Of a stretch of DNA of 64,000 nucleotides, positions 60,013 through 64,000 are shown in pieces (position 1 is the stretch's first letter; the number at the start of each line of letters is the position of its first letter). The DNA comes from Qipengyuania sp. HL-TH1 (GTDB lineage Bacteria > Pseudomonadota > Alphaproteobacteria > Sphingomonadales > Sphingomonadaceae), in NCBI RefSeq assembly GCF_036365825.1, contig NZ_CP142675.1, positions 3,046,501 to 3,110,500 of the forward strand. Direction: 5' to 3'. Under the pieces are notes generated by a model, which was given only the letters and a program-made list of their open reading frames with translations, was not told the DNA's origin and ran no database searches. The translations under genes were made by a program, and so were the position numbers.

Positions 60013-60747
60013 GTGGCGAAACGCTCGTTCAAGCTGCGCCTGCATGTCCTGGGCAGCAAGCTGCACAAATGGCTGGCGATCTTCGTCGGCCTCCAGGTGC
60101 TTTTGTGGATGGGCACCGGAGCTTTGATGTCCTTTCTCGATCTGGAGGAAGTGCGATCCGAGCATGTCATCTCGCGCGCAGCACAGACGCTTCCCGACGA
60201 TGCCGCCATCCCGCGATGGCTGTCCGACAGCGATGACATTACCGCAATCACGACCCGGGTTCTTGATGGCAAGACTGTTACTGAGGTGCGGCGAGCCGAT
60301 GGCGCGGTGAGCCTGCATGAGCCACAAAGCGGTCGGATATTATCTCCCATTCCCGCAGCCACGGCACGTTCAATTGCGCGGCGCGCCTGGGTCGGTCCGC
60401 AAACATCCATCCATGCGGCGCGCCTGGTCGACGAAAGCGTTGGCACCGAATTCAGGGGCCCGTTTCCTGCATGGCAAATCACCTATAATGACGTGGCTAA
60501 CACGCGCGTCTATGTCGATGCATCGAGCGGTGCGGTCCTCTCCGCGCGAAGCGACACGTGGCGGTTCTTCGATTTCATCTGGGGGCTGCACATCATGGAC
60601 TGGACGCAGCGCGACCGGATCAACAGCTGGTGGCTTTTGCTGTTCGGCATCGGCGGGACAATTATCGCGATCTCGGGCTTCGTCTTGCTGGCCAACAGGT
60701 TCCCGAGGACTAAGCGCCGGGCGAGACATGGCCAAGTCGCTCGTTGA
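60013..60747 (+). CDS. PepSY-domain membrane protein
   Basis: 244 aa. It has an N-terminal span (WLAIFVGLQVLLWMGTGALMSFL), a periplasmic PepSY-like region, and a C-terminal pair of spans with DFIWGLHIMDWTQRDRIN and LLFGIGGTIIAISGFVLL, the layout of PepSY-associated TM proteins linked to iron or copper reductases. I chose the GTG at 60013 because GAGGGGG stands 8 nt before it; a GTG six codons upstream is possible. It is the last gene of the copAB operon. Confidence 0.82.
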   Translation: MAKRSFKLRLHVLGSKLHKWLAIFVGLQVLLWMGTGALMSFLDLEEVRSEHVISRAAQTLPDDAAIPRWLSDSDDITAITTRVLDGKTVTEVRRADGAVSLHEPQSGRILSPIPAATARSIARRAWVGPQTSIHAARLVDESVGTEFRGPFPAWQITYNDVANTRVYVDASSGAVLSARSDTWRFFDFIWGLHIMDWTQRDRINSWWLLLFGIGGTIIAISGFVLLANRFPRTKRRARHGQVAR

Positions 60748-60760
60748 GACTGCTTTCAGT

Positions 60761-61234
60761 TCAGTTGCGCTCGGTTTGAGCAAACCGAACCAGAAGGATC
60801 GTCAGCGCAGGCACGATCGTCCACATCGCGATCGGGATCAGAGCCATGCCGGTCAATGGTTCATGGGGCATCAGATCGCTATAGCGCCAGCTCAGCAGGC
60901 TGTCTGACGGTAGCGACGTCGCCATGATTTCGACAGCGATTGCAACGACAAGGCCGAAACCGAAGTATATTGCATAAGATATCCTGGCGCCTTGGCGAAA
61001 CCAGGCGCGCCCGCCCTTCATGGCTGCGAGCGTGTACGCTGCGAGCAGGATAAGTCCATCGCCCAGGCTCGCAATGCCGCAACGAATGGTCTGTTCATAG
61101 GGTTCGAGATTGCCCGGAACGAAAAACGGCATCTGGTAGATTTCCCAGACGAACGCGATCAAGCTGCCGCAAATATAGACTAGCCAATGGGTTCTGGTCA
61201 CCTTGCCATGATTCCACAGATATGTGCATCGCAA
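60761..61234 (-). CDS. Small four-span membrane protein, paralogue of 28529-29002
   Basis: 157 aa, TTG start at 61234 with AGGAG 5 nt upstream. Four spans carry the same sequence blocks as the 28529-29002 protein: LIAFVWE--Q-PF, a Glu then RCGIASLGD, AAYTLA, W-Y-DLMPHEPLTG and L-PI-MW. The family is unrecognised. It converges on the PepSY gene. Confidence 0.7.
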   Translation of the reverse strand: MRCTYLWNHGKVTRTHWLVYICGSLIAFVWEIYQMPFFVPGNLEPYEQTIRCGIASLGDGLILLAAYTLAAMKGGRAWFRQGARISYAIYFGFGLVVAIAVEIMATSLPSDSLLSWRYSDLMPHEPLTGMALIPIAMWTIVPALTILLVRFAQTERN

Positions 61235-61285
61235 AGCCGCTCCTGGCCTGCATTTTCGGTCCTCGATCGCGTTTGCATTGCCGGA

Positions 61286-61573
61286 TTACTCAGCCTCTCC
61301 ATGATCCGCGTTGTCGGTAAGCCGAGCAGCACGGTCAAGAAATTTGCGCATGTCATTTGCTGCCAGTTCGGTAAGAGGGTGCCTGCTCGCCTCGGGACGC
61401 GGTTCAATCATGTCCGCGCGCTTTCTGATCTGTTCGATCTGCTCACTGCTCGCTCCGGACAGCAGGCCAAGAACGATGTTTTCGAGCGTGATGAGCCGAA
61501 TGCGCATCTGCACCAGTTCGGCCTTGTCCGGTTCCGGGACTTCCCAGCTGCCGTCTTCGTTGACCGCGCTCAT
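61286..61573 (-). CDS. 95-aa soluble protein of unknown function
   Basis: 95 aa, acidic N-terminus and alpha-helical in character (AELVQMRIRLITLENIVLGLL ... SSEQIEQIRKRADM ... ELAANDMRKFLDRAARL). No membrane span or metal motif. It is preceded by, and overlaps in ATGA, a short frame with a very strong ribosome site (61570-61605), which suggests translational coupling. It lies 51 nt before the 61234 gene and may share its transcript. Confidence 0.65.
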   Translation of the reverse strand: MSAVNEDGSWEVPEPDKAELVQMRIRLITLENIVLGLLSGASSEQIEQIRKRADMIEPRPEASRHPLTELAANDMRKFLDRAARLTDNADHGEAE

Positions 61574-61605
61574 CGCAGCATTCCCGGCGGCTTTTCTGAT
61601 ACCAT
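61570..61605 (-). CDS. 11-residue leader peptide frame
   Basis: ATG at 61605 follows AAGGAG with a 6-nt spacer, a stronger site than that of the 61573 gene. The frame encodes MVSEKPPGMLR and ends in a TGA that overlaps the 61573 ATG (ATGA). It looks like a leader that couples translation to the downstream gene. Alternatively it marks the original N-terminus of that gene after a small frameshift. Confidence 0.45.
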   Translation of the reverse strand: MVSEKPPGMLR

Positions 61606-61723
61606 GACCGTCTCCTTCTTTTCTCTTGGCTTGTGCCGGAAACGTGGCTGAAAATCAGTAATGCTGCAACCGGCTCGGCTGTTGGCCTGCCCTTCGCCGC
61701 CACCATCTCTTGCGTGATTGTTT

Positions 61724-61748
61724 GAGGGGGAGCGACGTTCGCTGCGTA
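61724..61748 (+). promoter_or_regulatory. ECF-type promoter site upstream of the 61803 gene
   Basis: GTTTGAGGGG (GAGGGG at 61724-61729), a 15-bp spacer, CGTA (61745-61748), about 55 nt before the ATG at 61803. It has the full -35 and -10 match. Confidence 0.75.
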
Positions 61749-61802
61749 AAGGTGATGAATGCACAAGGCATCCACCACCTGACCAAAGAAGGGAATTCGA
61801 CC

Positions 61803-62192
61803 ATGAACCGCACAGCCTTGGCCCTCTTGCTCGCCACTGGCCTGACAGCCTCCCCGGTAATGGCACAGCAGCAGCATGACCATGCAAATCAAGCTGTAGC
61901 ACAGCAGCAGGATCACAGTGGCCACATGATGCAGGATTCCGAGGCCATGACAGCCCATCGTGAGAAGATGGCTGAAATGCGCGCGCTGATGCAGCAGGCC
62001 CGCGCCGCGAGCGATCCCGCCGAACGCCAAAGGCTGACGGCCGAGCACCGCGAAAAGATGCAGGAGCACATGGCGGGCATGATGCAGGGGGGCAACGCCG
62101 ATATGATGGCGGCCTGTCACCAGCGCATGACGATGATGCACGATATGATGGAGCAGATGGCTGCCCAGCAGGATATGGCGCAGCAAGACTAG
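61803..62192 (+). CDS. Exported Met/His/Gln-rich Spy-like protein
   Basis: 129 aa, signal peptide (TALALLLATGLTASPVMAQ), then Gln/His-rich start (QQQHDHANQ) and a long helical Met-rich region (HREKMAEMRALMQQARA, AGMMQGGNADMMAACHQRMTMMHDMMEQM). Composition and helices resemble Spy/CpxP-type periplasmic proteins, here loaded with Met and His for copper. It sits about 55 nt after an ECF-type promoter, so it is probably induced with copAB. Confidence 0.82.
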   Translation: MNRTALALLLATGLTASPVMAQQQHDHANQAVAQQQDHSGHMMQDSEAMTAHREKMAEMRALMQQARAASDPAERQRLTAEHREKMQEHMAGMMQGGNADMMAACHQRMTMMHDMMEQMAAQQDMAQQD

Positions 62193-62332
62193 GAACCGGC
62201 GGCCCGGATCGGTGCTGACGCTCCCCCGGGCTTCGCTCGCTGCAATGGGTCGCAATTCGGACAGACGTGCAATCGCCCGAGCACACAAAATCGCATAACT
62301 CCTGCGCTGGCCCACCCTCAGAAAACTGTTTT

Positions 62333-62357
62333 GAGGGGTGAGATCTCCAGATGCGTA
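62333..62357 (+). promoter_or_regulatory. ECF-type promoter site upstream of the DUF2231 operon
   Basis: TTTTGAGGGG (GAGGGG at 62333-62338), a 15-bp spacer, CGTA (62354-62357), about 50 nt before the ATG at 62406. Full match to the pattern. Confidence 0.75.
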
Positions 62358-62405
62358 ACAATCTGTAGGGCAGCGGAAAGCCGCCTAGAAAGGGCACTCG
62401 TCAAT

Positions 62406-63062
62406 ATGAAGCCAATCCAACTGTTGGCGCTTGTTTGCGCAAGTCTTCTTTGGGTCAGCCCGGTCCACGCGCATGGCGACGAAGCGCATGGCGGGGCCGA
62501 GAGCGCAGCTGCGCCTGCGACAGCCAGTCCAGTGAACAATTCCGGTGAAGCCCAGGAATTATCGAATGGCGCTTCGGGTGACGCTCATGCTTCCGGCGGG
62601 CACGACGAAGCATCGGGAGAGACCGCCAATGTGAACGAGGAGGGCTTCGTCGGTGTGCTCAAGAGATTGCATCCCGCCACGGTACATTTCCCAATTGCCC
62701 TGTTTCTGATGGCCGCGCTGGCCGAGCTCTTCGTCGGTAAGCGAAGAGAAGCCAGCTTGGAGCCTGCGGTACGCGTGCTCATTTACGGCGGTGCGGGCGG
62801 CGCTGTCATCGCGGCCATATTCGGGTGGATACATACCGGACTGTGGTTTGGCGGGGATACGGCAATGCAGCTCCATCGCTGGAACGGCATGCTCATTGCC
62901 GTTCTGGGTCTTGTGCTCGCCGCGCTCGCGTACCGCCGCCCGGAGAGCCGGACAATGCTGCGCATTGCGCTTGTATCGATGGCTGTGCTCATTTTGGCCC
63001 AGGGGTTCTTGGGCGGCGAACTGGCGCACGGCCAGAACCATCTCGGCATTTCCTGGCTGTAG
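62406..63062 (+). CDS. DUF2231 membrane protein
   Basis: 218 aa. A signal (LLALVCASLLWVSPVHA) and His/Ala/Ser-rich periplasmic linker (HGDEAHGG ... SGGHDEASG) precede the DUF2231 membrane domain: KRLHPATVHFPIALFLMAALAEL, an IFGWIHTGLW span, LHRWNGMLIAVLGLVLAAL. DUF2231 proteins are found in copper loci; H in LHPATVHFP and LHRW could bind heme or metal. I chose the ATG at 62406; the upstream frame overlaps the promoter. Confidence 0.85.
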   Translation: MKPIQLLALVCASLLWVSPVHAHGDEAHGGAESAAAPATASPVNNSGEAQELSNGASGDAHASGGHDEASGETANVNEEGFVGVLKRLHPATVHFPIALFLMAALAELFVGKRREASLEPAVRVLIYGGAGGAVIAAIFGWIHTGLWFGGDTAMQLHRWNGMLIAVLGLVLAALAYRRPESRTMLRIALVSMAVLILAQGFLGGELAHGQNHLGISWL

Positions 63063-63073
63063 GGAGAAGCCTG

Positions 63074-63478
63074 ATGCCCAAAAGCAAATCGAAGATGACA
63101 GCCACCGGTCCCGCTCAAGTCGTGGCTGCTCTGTTTTTCCTCGCCGGGTGTGACGAAGCGCAGGTTTCGGCGCCTGACGCGCAGACGCCAATGGCCATAG
63201 GAGCTGCGCCATCGGCTGCCACAGCTTCCCCCGGTGTTGATGGCACGGAAAATTCCTCGGATGCTTACGGCGAGGCGCAGCCGGTGACTGCAGGAACTTC
63301 CCCTGAGAGCATGGACGAGGTCTCAAACAGGCCGCGCTCCGGCAGTTCGCGAGCAGCACCCGTGCCGCCGATTCAGCCGGCAGATGCCAGCGCAGTCACG
63401 CCAACAGCCGAGCCCGCGGACCCGCATGCGGGTCACGATATGCAGTCGATGCCGGATCACGATATGAAAGACATGTGA
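63074..63478 (+). CDS. Putative lipoprotein with His/Met-rich C-terminus
   Basis: 134 aa. A short basic N-terminus and hydrophobic stretch end in a lipobox (FFLAGC). The mature part is low-complexity, rich in Ala, Ser and Pro, and ends in HAGHDMQSMPDHDMKDM, a metal-binding tail like those of CopB and the 59426 protein. It is 11 nt after the DUF2231 gene and followed by a hairpin terminator. Confidence 0.72.
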   Translation: MPKSKSKMTATGPAQVVAALFFLAGCDEAQVSAPDAQTPMAIGAAPSAATASPGVDGTENSSDAYGEAQPVTAGTSPESMDEVSNRPRSGSSRAAPVPPIQPADASAVTPTAEPADPHAGHDMQSMPDHDMKDM

Positions 63479-64000
63479 CGAGAGCGGGCAAGACCTCGAG
63501 TCTCTCTTGCCTGGCCCATCGAACAGGCGGTCCCGACGTCCCCCCGGAGCCCTGCGGGTCGCAGGTGCAATTGGGCCGCTTTGAAACCCCGCGTATGATA
63601 CGCTCATGCGCGGGGTTTCTTCTGCACGAGGCAATTTTCAGGAGAGCCGCGATCTGAAAGAATATTGTGTCGTGCAAGTGTCATCCCCCTCCCGAACGGG
63701 CGACCGGAACAGTGCTATCGGAGCTATGATAATACTGGTGCTGTAGACGCTCGGCCTCTGCCCGGTGCGATGATTGACTGCTGCGTCGCCGCTTCAATTT
63801 GGAGAATTCCACATGGTGATCGAGAAGAAGGATAAAGACCTTTTGCGATGAGAAGAAGAAGGCGGCGCGCTGCCTTGTGGACCGCAAGAAGCTGTGGAAG
63901 CTGCATGTGACAAACGCGATAGTTCCGAACGCTCTGATGCAAGCAACGTAACGCCTGATAGCGCAGAAATGAAAAAAGCTAGCCTGTCACGATGAATCCC
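63479..64000. other. Right-edge region without an assigned gene
   Basis: About 520 bp follow the last lipoprotein gene. They contain the terminator at 63584 and short frames only. A frame near 63845-63950 reads CDEKKKAARCLVDRKKLWKLH and ends at TAA, but without a start or ribosome site I do not call it. No tRNA or repeat was seen. Confidence 0.35.
63584..63618 (+). terminator. Hairpin terminator after the 63074 gene
   Basis: AAACCCCGCG (63584-63593) pairs perfectly with CGCGGGGTTT (63609-63618) across a 15-nt loop, followed by CTTCT. The A-tract before and T-tract after the GC stem fit a Rho-independent terminator, possibly working in both directions. Confidence 0.72.

Noticed and set aside
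63814..63950. Small genes at the right edge (MVIEKKDKDLLR and a KKLWKLH frame)
   Set aside because: Very short, in different frames and without a convincing start; kept only as a remark on the edge region.

Overview
The window is 64 kb of dense, GC-rich bacterial DNA with short intergenic gaps, many 4-nt ATGA/GTGA gene overlaps and Tat-exported oxidases. The FecA-type TonB receptor, the cytochrome c-FTR1 fusion, the BigR regulator and the CYP152 P450 together suggest an alphaproteobacterium, most likely Sphingomonadales (Erythrobacter/Sphingomonas relatives). This is inferred from family content, not from a marker gene. No transposase, integrase, tRNA, rRNA or CRISPR array was recognised. The content is that of a metal-resistance and redox-stress island.

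Layout. (1) 1-4.4 kb, minus strand: SAM methyltransferase (cut by the left edge), sterol-desaturase-type hydroxylase, AraC regulator, CYP152 P450 and a 1-Cys peroxiredoxin with a MerR-type operator. (2) 4.6-12.9 kb, minus strand: acetolactate synthase-type enzyme, aldehyde dehydrogenase and signal peptidase II joined by ATGA overlaps. These are preceded by a ferroxidase-like multicopper oxidase, a cytochrome c-FTR1 iron permease and a CDF-like transporter, with a divergent MerR gene. (3) 13.3-23.9 kb, plus strand: czcCBA, a STAS-like protein, two CDF transporters, a CaCA antiporter, a 59-aa His-rich protein and a ZIP-like membrane protein. (4) 24.3-31.6 kb: FecA-type receptor, YnfA protein, a MerR/CDF divergent pair with a textbook 19-bp-spacer promoter, a small membrane protein, and an 846-aa SDR-SPW-VKOR-SPW fusion. 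(5) 31.9-43.2 kb, plus strand: CBS protein, then a copper operon (cusCBA-cusF, multicopper oxidase, CopA ATPase). (6) 43.2-47.8 kb: a BigR-controlled persulfide/sulfide module. (7) 47.8-63.5 kb: a region organised around a CnrYXH-like ECF sigma system, with copAB and many small periplasmic or membrane proteins (DUF411, DUF305, DUF5676, DUF2231, PepSY, MauE-glutaredoxin, K+-channel-like).

The most notable observation is in region 7. Six promoter-like sites fit one pattern, (T)GAGGGG-N15-CGTA. They lie upstream of the sigma operon itself, copAB, the methyltransferase-DUF411 operon, the APC permease operon, a Spy-like His/Met-rich gene and the DUF2231 operon. The periplasmic sensor keeps the five CnrX metal-ligand positions at one constant offset. 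This suggests a CnrYXH-type surface-signalling system that commands a copper/envelope-protection regulon instead of the cnrCBA Ni/Co pump it serves in Cupriavidus. The link between sigma factor and motif is inference from position and shape. The metal is not known.

How it fits together: RND pumps (Czc for divalent ions, Cus for Cu+/Ag+) remove periplasmic metal; CopA and CDF proteins export cytoplasmic metal; the multicopper oxidases and CopB oxidise or sequester copper; FTR1 plus a multicopper oxidase and the FecA receptor supply iron; peroxiredoxin, glutaredoxin and the persulfide module handle thiol stress. Two divalent-type MerR proteins, BigR and the ECF system provide separate regulatory inputs.
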